Below are positions 26,181 through 34,108 of a stretch of 64,000 nt of DNA, piece after piece. The notes beneath the pieces were generated by a model, which worked only from the letters and a program-made list of their open reading frames with translations, had not been told where the DNA came from and ran no database searches. How positions within the stretch are numbered: position 1 is the stretch's first letter; every line of letters starts with the position of its first letter. Origin of the DNA: Chloroflexota bacterium (lineage in GTDB: Bacteria > Chloroflexota > Anaerolineae > SpSt-313); assembly GCA_029553955.1 (NCBI GenBank), contig JAKPJZ010000233.1, positions 60,607 to 124,606 on the forward strand, in the 5' to 3' direction. The position numbers and the translations under genes were made by a program.

Positions 26181-28241
26181 TCAGCCTTGCGCGACGAGCG
26201 TGATGCGGAAGACCTCGACGGCGCCGCGAGCCATGATGACGCTCAGCGTCCTCTCCCACCAGAGCGGCGCCACGAATACTTCGCCGGACAGGGGCTGCTC
26301 GGCGACCGGCCGGCCGTTGCCCGCGTTCAGCAGCACGAGCTTGCCCTCGCGCTCATTGCACGGCGCGAGCGCGACCAGGCCCGCACCGAGGCCAGCGCCG
26401 CTGTGCACGCGCAGCCCCTCCCAGGCCTCGCTCGGCCAGGCCTGTCGCAGTTGCCATGCGCCGTCGCTCACGACGGCATCCCAGGCCAGGGCGCGCCCAT
26501 CGCGATAGCTCACGACAATGCGGTCGCCGGCGACTTGGGCGGGGCCGGCGCTCTGGCCGCTCGCCTGCACGGTGGCCAGCAGGCGTGGCGGCAGCGCTGC
26601 GACATCGAACAGGCCGATGGTGCTGCTCTGAGCGCCATCGGCGGCCACGGCCGAGTAGACCACGGCCAGGCGCCTGCCGGGCATCAGGCTGGCCGCGCGC
26701 GCCGTCTGCTGTGGCCCCACCGGTGCGGCGACGCGGGTGTGCGTATCGAGGCAGACCAGGCCAGCGGCGGTAGGCGCAAACACGGCGCCCTGCGTGGCCA
26801 CCGGCGCCCCCGTCAGCCGTGCTCCCAGGTCGAAGCGCTCGCGCCGCTCCACATCGTTCAGCGGCGCCCGATAGAGCTCGGCGCGGGCGCCGGCCATGTA
26901 CAGCCAACCCCCGGTGCAGCTCAGGCTCATTGCTGCCTCGGGCAGCAAGGTATGGCCGGTGACCCTGCCCTGCGCCGCCTCCAGCTCGTAGCAATCGCGA
27001 TCGCCGGCATGCAGCCACAGGCGATGGCGGTACGCCGCAAAAGCCCAGGCCGGAGAACGCACCGCCGAGCGTGGCACGACCGCCCAGCTCTCGACGCGGC
27101 CCGTGCGCAGGTCGAGCCGGCAGACCTGCCCCTCGAGCGTGCCCGTCAGCAGCGCGCCCTCGTGGCAGAGCGCCGCGCGGCAGGCTTCGGCGCCCAGATC
27201 GATCGTGCCCAGGTGGCGCTGTAACGACACGCGGACGCCGCTCGGGATGCGCTCCAACGCAGCGCCGGGCGTGGGGGTGGCACACTCGTGCGGTGTGGAG
27301 GGCAGCGGGGCGCCACGGCGGATGGTGATATCATCGTCGTCCTCGGCCCCAGCCTGTGGGTGGGGCCGCGTCGTGTCGTCGTCTGCCGCCGCCCTGCCCG
27401 CGAGCCGCGTCCCGGCCACGGCGGCGCCCGCGAGCCGCCGCAGCTCGGCCGCCAGGTGCACGGCGCGCGGGCGATCCTCAGCCACCTTGGCCAGCATCGC
27501 TCTGAGCAACTGGACCAGGCTGGCCGGGGCTGCCTCCTGCTGCAGCGGCCACCAATCGGGCTCCAGCGACAGGTGCTGCTGCGCCACCTCCCGGGCCGCC
27601 TGCTCGCGGTCGCCCTGGGCGGCAGGCACAAAGGGCGCGTGGCCGGTCAGCATCTCATAGAGCACGCAGCCCAGTGCATAGACGTCGCTGGCATGCTCGG
27701 GCGGCTCGCCGCGCCACAGCTCGGGGGCCATGTAGGCGCGCGTGCCGGCGATCTCACGCAGGTGCGCATCCGCCGCCCGCGCGATGCCAAAGTCCATCAC
27801 CTTGACGCAACCATCCGACAGGATGCGCAGGTTCTCGGGCTTGATGTCGCAGTGCACCAGCCCGCCGCGCTCCGCCGCCGCCAGCGCATCGGCCACCTGC
27901 GCGGCGATGTCGAGAGCCTGGTCGATGGGCAGCACGCCATCGGCGAGGGTATCGCGCAGGTCCTGGCCGGCCAGATGGTCCATCACCAGGTACGGCCGCC
28001 CATGGGCCTCGCCAAAGTCGCGCAGGCCCACGATGTTCTTGTGTGGTGGCAGCGAGCGCAGCAACTGCGCCTCGTCGAGCAGCCGCTGCCGCAGGTCGGC
28101 GCGGGCGGCGAGCTCGGCCCTGAGCACCTTGATGGCCACGATCTCGTTCTCAACCAGGTGGCGCGCCGTATAGACGGTGCCAAAGCCGCCGCTGCCGAGC
28201 TCTTCCAGGATCCTGTAGGGGCCGATGGTATCGCCAAGCAC
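26181..28241 (-). CDS. Ser/Thr protein kinase with C-terminal beta-propeller-like domain
   Basis: 686 residues from a GTG at 28241. Kinase domain about 8-270: GSGGFGTVYTA, VAIKVL, HCDIKPENL (Cys in the HRD position), DFGIARA, RAYMAPELW. The loss of the HRD arginine is typical of kinases that need no activation-loop phosphorylation. Residues about 340-686 contain repeating beta-strand units (GVRVSLQRHLG, LLTGTLEGQVCRLDLRTG, VFAPTAAGLVCLDTHTR) like a PQQ/WD propeller. No membrane helix is present. The architecture parallels the kinase at 17910-20273 but with a more divergent kinase core, so the two are not a recent duplication. Confidence 0.88.
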   Translation of the reverse strand: MLGDTIGPYRILEELGSGGFGTVYTARHLVENEIVAIKVLRAELAARADLRQRLLDEAQLLRSLPPHKNIVGLRDFGEAHGRPYLVMDHLAGQDLRDTLADGVLPIDQALDIAAQVADALAAAERGGLVHCDIKPENLRILSDGCVKVMDFGIARAADAHLREIAGTRAYMAPELWRGEPPEHASDVYALGCVLYEMLTGHAPFVPAAQGDREQAAREVAQQHLSLEPDWWPLQQEAAPASLVQLLRAMLAKVAEDRPRAVHLAAELRRLAGAAVAGTRLAGRAAADDDTTRPHPQAGAEDDDDITIRRGAPLPSTPHECATPTPGAALERIPSGVRVSLQRHLGTIDLGAEACRAALCHEGALLTGTLEGQVCRLDLRTGRVESWAVVPRSAVRSPAWAFAAYRHRLWLHAGDRDCYELEAAQGRVTGHTLLPEAAMSLSCTGGWLYMAGARAELYRAPLNDVERRERFDLGARLTGAPVATQGAVFAPTAAGLVCLDTHTRVAAPVGPQQTARAASLMPGRRLAVVYSAVAADGAQSSTIGLFDVAALPPRLLATVQASGQSAGPAQVAGDRIVVSYRDGRALAWDAVVSDGAWQLRQAWPSEAWEGLRVHSGAGLGAGLVALAPCNEREGKLVLLNAGNGRPVAEQPLSGEVFVAPLWWERTLSVIMARGAVEVFRITLVAQG

Positions 28242-28253
28242 GATGGACGCTCC

Positions 28254-28374
28254 GGACTACAGCCCGTCCCACGGGCGTGTGGGGCGGGCTTTCCAGCCCG
28301 CCGTGCCTGACCCAGGCGAACCCTTGACGGGCTAGAAAGCCCGTCCTACGGGCCTGTGGGGCGGGCTTTCGGGC
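28254..28374. repeat. GC-rich inverted/direct repeat at the phosphatase 3' end
   Basis: The motif GTGGGGCGGGCTTTC occurs twice, at about 28279 and 28357, with GCCCGTCC(C/T)ACGGGC elements beside each. Together they form a strong palindrome between the PP2C gene and the kinase gene. The right copy enters the last codons of the phosphatase, so its C-terminus may have been altered by repeat insertion. Confidence 0.6.
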
Positions 28375-29561
28375 GTGCCCTCGGGCGAGGCCGTCACCGT
28401 GGCCGATGGCGAGGCTGTGCGCGTCGCCGTGGGCGACAGCGTGACCGTGGCCGACGGCGTGGCGCTGGGTGAGGGCGTAGCCGTGGGCGACGGTGTCTCT
28501 GTCGCCACTGCGGCCGCGGGCACGGACGACTCCTCGGGCATGACCGCTGGGCCGGGCGGCGCCAACTTCGCCTGCAGGCCCGGCAGCAGGGAGAGCGCCA
28601 GCAGCGTGAGCGCAACGCCGGCCGCCAGCCCGGCCAGGCCTCCGAGCAGCAGCGCCAGGCCCGTGCCAGGGCGCCGGCAGCCGCGAGCCCGTCCGCCGCG
28701 GGCGGCAGCCTCGGGCAGCGGCTCGATCTCGCCGGCAGGCCCCGGCGCGAGCACCGTGGCGAGAGCAGCCTCGACGCTGCGCGGCAGTGGCACGACCTTC
28801 TCGATCCAGAGCACGATGGCCGTGGCGTTATCGTGCCCGCCGGCGGCATCGGCCAACTGGATGAGCGTGTCGGCGGCGGTCTGTGGGTCGTCGCGGTTGG
28901 CATGCAGCGCATAGGCGATCTGAGGATCATCGACATAACCGCTGACGCCGTCGCTGCACAGCATGACTGTGTCGCCCGAGCGTAGGGGGATGGGGCTGCC
29001 GATCTCGACGGCCACCTCGGGCCTGGCCCCCAGGGCGCGGCTGAGGATGTGGCGCTGCGGGTGATCGCTGGCTTCCTCGGGCGTGAGGAGGCCGTGCCGC
29101 ACCTGCTCGTTGACCAGGGTGTGGTCTTGCGTGAGCAGGTGCAGCGTGCCGTCGCGCAGCAGGTAGGCGCGGCTATCGCCCACGTGCGCCAGGTAGAGCT
29201 CGGCGCCGCGCACCACTGCGCAGACCACCGTGGTGCCCATGCCCGCCTGCCCCTGCGTGTGCGCCTGGCGATAGATCTCGGCGTTTGCCTGCTGCAGCGC
29301 CTGCTGCAGGCCGGCCTGGACGTCGCCATCGCGGCTGGCCTGGTACTCACGGGCGATGGTCTCGATGGCGATGCGGCTGGCCACCTCGCCGGCTGCGTGG
29401 CCGCCCATGCCGTCGGCCACGACCCACAGCCGGCCCCGCAGGTGCCGAGCTGGCTCGTCGAGCGACGGGTCGGCGCAGAACCAGGCATCCTCATTGTGAT
29501 CGCGCGTCCGGCCCACATCGCTGCTGTGGCCGGCCCGGACCTGGGTGTTCTTGACAGGCAT
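28332..29561 (-). CDS. PP2C-type phosphatase with C-terminal membrane helix and Ser/Thr/Pro tail
   Basis: 409 residues from the ATG at 29561. Residues 1-245 are a PP2C domain (GRTRDHNEDAW, WVVADGMGGHAAG, AHVGDSRAYLL, CSDGVSGYV, GGHDNATAIVLW), close to the PstP/Stp type. A membrane helix lies at about 303-326 (GLALLLGGLAGLAAGVALTLL). The last 65 residues are a Thr/Ser/Pro-rich tail (SPTATPSPSATPS) that would be outside the cell, possibly glycosylated or a spacer in the cell wall. The catalytic domain would face the cytoplasm and act on membrane-associated targets. It follows the J-like/FHA gene by 25 bp, so kinase, phosphatase and FHA reader are neighbours. Confidence 0.92.
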   Translation of the reverse strand: MPVKNTQVRAGHSSDVGRTRDHNEDAWFCADPSLDEPARHLRGRLWVVADGMGGHAAGEVASRIAIETIAREYQASRDGDVQAGLQQALQQANAEIYRQAHTQGQAGMGTTVVCAVVRGAELYLAHVGDSRAYLLRDGTLHLLTQDHTLVNEQVRHGLLTPEEASDHPQRHILSRALGARPEVAVEIGSPIPLRSGDTVMLCSDGVSGYVDDPQIAYALHANRDDPQTAADTLIQLADAAGGHDNATAIVLWIEKVVPLPRSVEAALATVLAPGPAGEIEPLPEAAARGGRARGCRRPGTGLALLLGGLAGLAAGVALTLLALSLLPGLQAKLAPPGPAVMPEESSVPAAAVATETPSPTATPSPSATPSATVTLSPTATRTASPSATVTASPEGTPESPPHRPVGRAF

Positions 29562-29586
29562 GCGGCACCAACCTCTACGGCTGCAC

Positions 29587-30654
29587 TCAGGGGACCCGCA
29601 ATCGTATCTCGCGGCCCTGGATCTCGATAATGTCGCCGGGCTTGAGCGGGTGCGTCCGGCAGGGCTCGAGGCGCTGCCCGTTGAGATAGGTGCCATTGTC
29701 ACTGGCGAGGTCCTGGATGCTATACTCGGACCCCTCGACGCGGATGAGCGCGTGGCGGCGCGAGACGAACCTCTCGGGATCCTCGATGGGGATATCCGGG
29801 GCGTCACCCTGCTTTGGAGGGCGGCCGATGAGGTTCTCGCCGGGGTGCAGCGCAAAGGTCCGCTGCCGGCCCTGGTACGAGAGCACGAGGTGGCCGTAGG
29901 CCGGCGGCGCCGCATCGCGCACCCGCGTGCTGTCGGACACGGTCAACCGGCGGCCACCCGGCTCCGCGCCGGCCTCTGCGCCTGGCGCGGGTGCCTGGAG
30001 GCCGGGGGCCGGCTTGGCCTGGCCCGAGAGCTCGGTTAGCGGCCGGGCGCCCGGGCCGGGCTGGGGCTTGCGGGGGGAGTCGCTCTCGGGAGCCGGCGCT
30101 CCGCCCAAGAGCTCGGTTTTGGGGCGTGTCTGGGGGCGTGGCCCCGCAGTGGCGGCCGGCCCTGCCTGTGCGGGTCCGTCGAGGAACTCGGTATGCTGGC
30201 GCCCGCGCCGCTGGCCCGGTGCGGGCGGTGCGGGCGCGGCCGCAGGCGGCTCGGCTGCCGGCCCGTCGAGGAACTCGGTATGCTGGCGCCCGCGCCGCTG
30301 GCCCGGCGCACCCCGTTTGGGCGCGGCGGCAGCCGCGTTGGGGGATTCGGTGGGCAGGCGCTTGCCTGGCCTGGCAGGCGCCGCGGGGCTTGCCGGCCCG
30401 GTGGCGTCGGGCGCCTGCCTGGCCGCCGGGGCTGCGGGCTGAACCCCTAGCCGCTGTGATTGCTCGCGGTAGGCCTTGCGGGTCAGCGGGTTGGCCAGGA
30501 CCTTGAAGGCCTCCTCGATCCGCGTGCGCTGCGCTGGGTCATCGCCACAGGCGGCCAGGCAGCGGCGATGGGCCTCGTGGATCTGAGCATCGTTGGCATC
30601 GACGGGCAGGCCCAGGGTGTCGAAATGCGTCTCGTGAGGCTGGCTCGCACCCAT
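29587..30654 (-). CDS. Protein with N-terminal J-like domain and C-terminal FHA domain
   Basis: 355 residues. Residues about 8-66 (THFDTLGLPVDANDAQIHEA, AFKVLANPLTRKAYREQ) match the helices of a DnaJ-type domain, but the HPD tripeptide is missing, so it should not stimulate a Hsp70 ATPase. A Pro/Ala-rich linker contains two copies of PGQRRGRQHTEFLDGPA; the TEF(L)DG-like threonines are plausible phosphorylation sites. Residues about 268-352 are an FHA domain (IGRPPKQGD, SRRHALI, NGTYLNG). The reader could bind the phosphothreonines of its own linker or of other proteins. It is the first gene of the leftward cluster, with an ATG at 30654 preceded by GGAGGAGG. Confidence 0.85.
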   Translation of the reverse strand: MGASQPHETHFDTLGLPVDANDAQIHEAHRRCLAACGDDPAQRTRIEEAFKVLANPLTRKAYREQSQRLGVQPAAPAARQAPDATGPASPAAPARPGKRLPTESPNAAAAAPKRGAPGQRRGRQHTEFLDGPAAEPPAAAPAPPAPGQRRGRQHTEFLDGPAQAGPAATAGPRPQTRPKTELLGGAPAPESDSPRKPQPGPGARPLTELSGQAKPAPGLQAPAPGAEAGAEPGGRRLTVSDSTRVRDAAPPAYGHLVLSYQGRQRTFALHPGENLIGRPPKQGDAPDIPIEDPERFVSRRHALIRVEGSEYSIQDLASDNGTYLNGQRLEPCRTHPLKPGDIIEIQGREIRLRVP

Positions 30655-30871
30655 TCAGCAACACACCTCCTCCCATCCGCAGCTATATATTGTACACTGT
30701 CCCTACTGCCCCTACAATGCACTACGGGTTACAGGTGTGTCGCTGTTAGGTTACATTTGGGTATACCGAGCTCGCTGCCCCGGATTTGCGCTCAAAAACA
30801 CAATGCATACAATCGAGTGTGGTTCCGATGAGGGCACACTCAACCCCTCTGTACCATGTGAAGGGCGAGTC
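30655..30871. promoter_or_regulatory. Divergent promoter region
   Basis: This is the only divergent gap in the window and separates the leftward phosphorylation island from the rightward two-component genes. AT-rich stretches include TATATATTGTACA near 30683, which gives a plausible leftward -10, and TTACAT...GTATAC near 30752-30770 for the rightward genes. GGTTAC occurs twice, about 27 bp apart (30727 and 30753), as a possible regulator site. None of these is strong enough to call a start point. Confidence 0.45.
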
Positions 30872-32872
30872 ATGAACCCCGTCTCCAGTTGGCTTGGCGC
30901 CAACAGAGTCCTCGTGACCTTTGTGCACGGCCTCGCTTTCTTTGCTATGGGGCTGGCCATTGCCCTAGAGGCGCGCCGGCCCAGCAAGCTCAAGCTGGTG
31001 CAAAGCTTGTGGCTGCTGGCTGCTTTTGCCTTCCTGCAGGGCCTGGCACAATGGGCCGAGATGTTCTTGCTCATTCAGCGGCAGGTCGACCCCGTCGGCG
31101 GGCATGCCGCCCTCGAGACCATTCCGGTGCTGCTGTTCCCCCTCTCGGCGCTCTTTCTCATCGAATTCGGCGTCATCTCCATCGTCAGCGCCGGTAGCTG
31201 CCGCTGGCGGCTGCAGTGGGCACCTCTGGCGCTGCTGTCGCTTTGGCTGGTGGCGATCATCCAGGCGGTCTATTCGCTGTGTGGCCTGGGCATGGGCTGG
31301 CTCTGGGCCGCCGACGTCTGGGCGCGCTACACGCTCTTCCTGCCGGGCTGCATCCTCTCGGCCATCGCGCTCCTGCTGCACTCGCGCTCTTTCCGCGAGA
31401 TGAAGCTGCCCCAGATCGCCAACTATTGCATCGGGGCGGCGGTGGCGTTCGGGGTGACGGCGGTGCTCTCGGGGCTGATCGTGGCGCCCGACCCCTGCCA
31501 CGAGGCCCCTTTCCTCAACGAGAGCGCCTTCCTGGCTGCGGTCGGCCTGCCGGTGCACATCTTCCGGGCGGCCGCATCGGCCAGCATCGCCTGTTCTGTG
31601 GTCAGCATCCTCCAGGTGTTTGAGATCGAGCAGAAGCGGCAGATCGAGGCGGCCACCGAGCAGCGCTTCCTGGTGCAACAGGAGGCCTTGGAGAGCCAGC
31701 GCCGCGCGCGCGAGGCGGTCGAGCGTTGGAGCACCCAGTTGGAAGACATGCTCAACACCATCACGGTAGCCATCGGCCGGCTGCCCGAGCTGACTGAAGT
31801 GCTCGACATTGCCCTGCGCAAAGTGCTGGAGCTGACGAGGCTTGAGATGGGCTGGGTGTTCCTGGTCGACGAGGAGGCGAAGGAGCTGACCCTTTGCACC
31901 CATCGTGGCCTCTCATGCCGGCTGGCCCGGGGGCTCGACCGGCTCAGATTCGATGAGGGCCTGGCCGGCCGCGTCGCCAGCTCGGGCGAGCCCATCGTCG
32001 TGGAGAACGTCGCCGAGGACCCCCGGCTGACCCGTTCGGTCGTCAAGGACGAAGGCCTGCGCTTCCACGCCAGCGTGCCGCTCAAGTCGAAAGGCGCGAT
32101 TCTGGGCATCATGAGCCTGGCCAGTTGCGAGGCGCACACGTTCTCAGATCAGGAGGTGGCGCTGCTCGTGGCTATAGGCCAGCAGATCGGCATGGCCATC
32201 GAGAACGCCCGGCTCTACGAGCAGGCGCAGCGCGTGGCGGTGCTCGAAGAGCGCGACCGGCTGGGCCGCGAGCTGCACGACGGGCTGGCCCAGGTGGTAG
32301 GCTACCTGCTGATGCAGAGCCGCGCCGCTGCCGCGATGCTCGCCGCCGGCCAGACCGAGCGCGCCCACACCCAGTTGCTGGAGATGCAGCGGGTCGCCAA
32401 GGACGCCTATGGTGAGGTGCGCGAGGCCATCCTGGGCCTGCGCACGACCATCTCGCCGGGAGCGGGCCTGCTGCACACCCTTGAGGAATACCTCAGCGGC
32501 TACAGCCGCCAGAGCGGCATCTGCGCCCGGCTGGTGATCGACGAGGGCGCGCCGCTGGAACTGGCGCCGTCGGCCGAGATCCAGCTCTTGCGCATCATCC
32601 AGGAGGCGCTGACCAACGTTCGCCGGCATGCGCACGCCAAGCACGCCTGGGTACGCATCGGGCTCGAGGGCGAGCAGGCGAGCATCACCGTCGAAGACGA
32701 TGGGCGCGGCTTTGAGCCTGTGCAGCCAGGCCAGCCGAGGAGGCATTTCGGCCTGCAGACAATGAAGGAGAGGGCACAAGGCGTTGGGGGCAGCCTGCGG
32801 GTTCTCTCCAAGCCGGGGCAGGGCACACGAGTGGTTGTCCGGCTCCCTATCAGTCGACGGAACGGAGGATAG
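30872..32872 (+). CDS. NarL-family sensor histidine kinase with membrane domain and GAF
   Basis: 666 residues from the ATG at 30872, preceded by AAGGGCGAG; the open frame extends upstream without a ribosome site. Residues about 10-245 contain six or seven membrane helices of an uncharacterised sensory module. A coiled linker (about 250-300) leads to a GAF domain (about 305-445). The HisKA_3 dimerisation domain has the phospho-acceptor in GRELHDGLAQVV, and the HATPase domain has EALTNVRRHAHA and DDGRGF. It should autophosphorylate on His and pass phosphate to the adjacent regulator. It lies directly upstream of the first selenoprotein unit, so it may sense the signal that turns the regulon on; this is an inference from position. 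Confidence 0.92.
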   Translation: MNPVSSWLGANRVLVTFVHGLAFFAMGLAIALEARRPSKLKLVQSLWLLAAFAFLQGLAQWAEMFLLIQRQVDPVGGHAALETIPVLLFPLSALFLIEFGVISIVSAGSCRWRLQWAPLALLSLWLVAIIQAVYSLCGLGMGWLWAADVWARYTLFLPGCILSAIALLLHSRSFREMKLPQIANYCIGAAVAFGVTAVLSGLIVAPDPCHEAPFLNESAFLAAVGLPVHIFRAAASASIACSVVSILQVFEIEQKRQIEAATEQRFLVQQEALESQRRAREAVERWSTQLEDMLNTITVAIGRLPELTEVLDIALRKVLELTRLEMGWVFLVDEEAKELTLCTHRGLSCRLARGLDRLRFDEGLAGRVASSGEPIVVENVAEDPRLTRSVVKDEGLRFHASVPLKSKGAILGIMSLASCEAHTFSDQEVALLVAIGQQIGMAIENARLYEQAQRVAVLEERDRLGRELHDGLAQVVGYLLMQSRAAAAMLAAGQTERAHTQLLEMQRVAKDAYGEVREAILGLRTTISPGAGLLHTLEEYLSGYSRQSGICARLVIDEGAPLELAPSAEIQLLRIIQEALTNVRRHAHAKHAWVRIGLEGEQASITVEDDGRGFEPVQPGQPRRHFGLQTMKERAQGVGGSLRVLSKPGQGTRVVVRLPISRRNGG

Positions 32873-32874
32873 CG

Positions 32875-33549
32875 ATGGCAGCGCCGGTCCGGGTACTTTT
32901 GGTTGACGATCACAAGATCTTTCGCAGAGGGCTGGCCAAGCTGATCGAGCCCATGGGCGATATTCAGGTGGTGGGAGAGGCCGGCGATGGGCGTGAGGCG
33001 CTGGAGCAGGCGCGCGCGCTGCGGCCCGACCTGATCCTCATGGACATCCAGATGCCCGGCTGGGACGGACTCAAGGCGACCCGGCTGATCAAGGAAGAAA
33101 TGCCCGAGATCAAGATCGTGATGCTGACCATCTCCGACGAAGACGACGACCTCTTCGAAGCCATCAAGGGCGGCGCTGAGGGCTATCTCCTGAAGAACAT
33201 CGACCCTGAGGCGCTGTTTGCCATGCTCAGGGGCATGTCGCAGGGCGAGGCGCCCGTCTCGCGCCTGACCGCTGCGCGCATCCTCGACGAGTTCGCCCGC
33301 CTCGCGCGCAGCCAGGCCCCCACCTCCGGCCAACAGGAGAGCCTATCGCAGCGGGAGACCGAGGTCCTCGAGCTTGTGGTGCAGGGAATGATGAACAAGG
33401 AGATCGGCGCCCAGCTCTTCATCACCGAGAACACGGTCAAGAACCACCTGCGCAACATCCTGGCCAAGCTGCACCTGCAGAACCGCGCCCAGGCTGCAGC
33501 CTATGCGCTGCGCGAGGGCCTCGTGCGCATGCCGCCGCGAGAGAGTTAG
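32875..33549 (+). CDS. NarL/FixJ-family response regulator
   Basis: 224 residues. The receiver domain (1-125) has VDDHKIFRRG and the phospho-acceptor Asp in LILMDIQMPG, with Lys in LLKNIDP. The LuxR-type helix-turn-helix is at about 150-215 (QRETEVLELVVQG, ITENTVKNHLRNI). It starts 2 bp after the sensor kinase stop, within GGAGGAT, so the pair is translationally linked. It is a DNA-binding activator or repressor. The four conserved boxes upstream of selenoprotein units sit about 47 bp before the -10, a position suited to an activator, so this regulator is the closest candidate to bind them. Confidence 0.93.
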   Translation: MAAPVRVLLVDDHKIFRRGLAKLIEPMGDIQVVGEAGDGREALEQARALRPDLILMDIQMPGWDGLKATRLIKEEMPEIKIVMLTISDEDDDLFEAIKGGAEGYLLKNIDPEALFAMLRGMSQGEAPVSRLTAARILDEFARLARSQAPTSGQQESLSQRETEVLELVVQGMMNKEIGAQLFITENTVKNHLRNILAKLHLQNRAQAAAYALREGLVRMPPRES

Positions 33550-33574
33550 GAGCAAGGCGAGTGTGACGCTTGGC

Positions 33575-33937
33575 GAATGGTGCGAGACCTGACAGGTCTT
33601 CGGAGACCTGTCACACCGATTTCCATGGCGGGTGGCCAGCGCCTGCTTTCTGGCAAAAACTCGGTCCAGCTCGCGCCGCGGCTGACAGATTGTTTCTCCT
33701 GCTGCAGGCTGGGCCCCCCCTACCGTTCCCCCGTCGCGGGGGAATGGGGGCGCTCGACCGCGTCCTGTGTGGCCAAGAAACGGCAAGCGAGCGATGCTGT
33801 GCCGGCGAAGACAGCCCCATTCCCCCGCGACGGGGGAACGGTAGGGGGGGGCCCTAGCCGCGGCATGGGCAAGCCCCTGACGGGGTTTTTGCCAATCGCC
33901 TGCCCGCCAGGGAAATCGCTGTGTCAGGTCTCGCACC
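33575..33937. repeat. Nested palindromic repeat element
   Basis: An 18-bp outer inverted repeat (ATGGTGCGAGACCTGACA at 33575-33592, its complement at 33920-33937) encloses an inner inverted repeat of about 38 bp (33711-33749 and 33815-33854) built round CCCCCGTCGCGGGGG. The spacing regions also pair imperfectly. There is no open frame worth calling. It looks like a non-autonomous palindromic element inserted between the response regulator and the first selenoprotein unit. Confidence 0.7.
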
Positions 33938-33959
33938 ATCCCACTGTGACACCGGGAGG

Positions 33960-33986
33960 GCTATCCTGCAGGATAGCTCTTTTTTG
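33960..33986 (+). terminator. Possible intrinsic terminator before selenoprotein unit A
   Basis: The stem GCTATCC/GGATAGC with loop TGCA is followed by CTCTTTTTTG. It could end transcription from the two-component genes. It overlaps the ATAG start of the conserved regulatory box, so the pairing may be partly coincidental. Confidence 0.5.
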
Positions 33987-34041
33987 TTACCAGAATGGCC
34001 CCGATGGGCCAGTGCGCTGAGGAGGGTGTATCGAGTACAAT
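33973..34041 (+). promoter_or_regulatory. Shared selenoprotein-unit promoter, copy A
   Basis: Box ATAG at 33973, then TACCAGAATGGCCCC starting 15 bp later at 33988, then a -10 TACAAT at 34036-34041. No convincing -35 is visible, which fits activator dependence. A dyad GTGCGCC/GGCGCAC (34048-34054, 34067-34073) follows at the expected start of transcription. Three other units (37578, 48195, 50785) have the same layout. Confidence 0.7.
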
Positions 34042-34108
34042 AGAGGTGTGCGCCTCATGCGTGTGGGGCGCACTGTGCATCCCTGCTCAACGAAGGAGAG
34101 GAGAAACA

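Noticed and set aside
33570..34020. Open frames in the palindromic element
   Set aside because: They arise from the repeats themselves, lack start signals, and read similarly on both strands.
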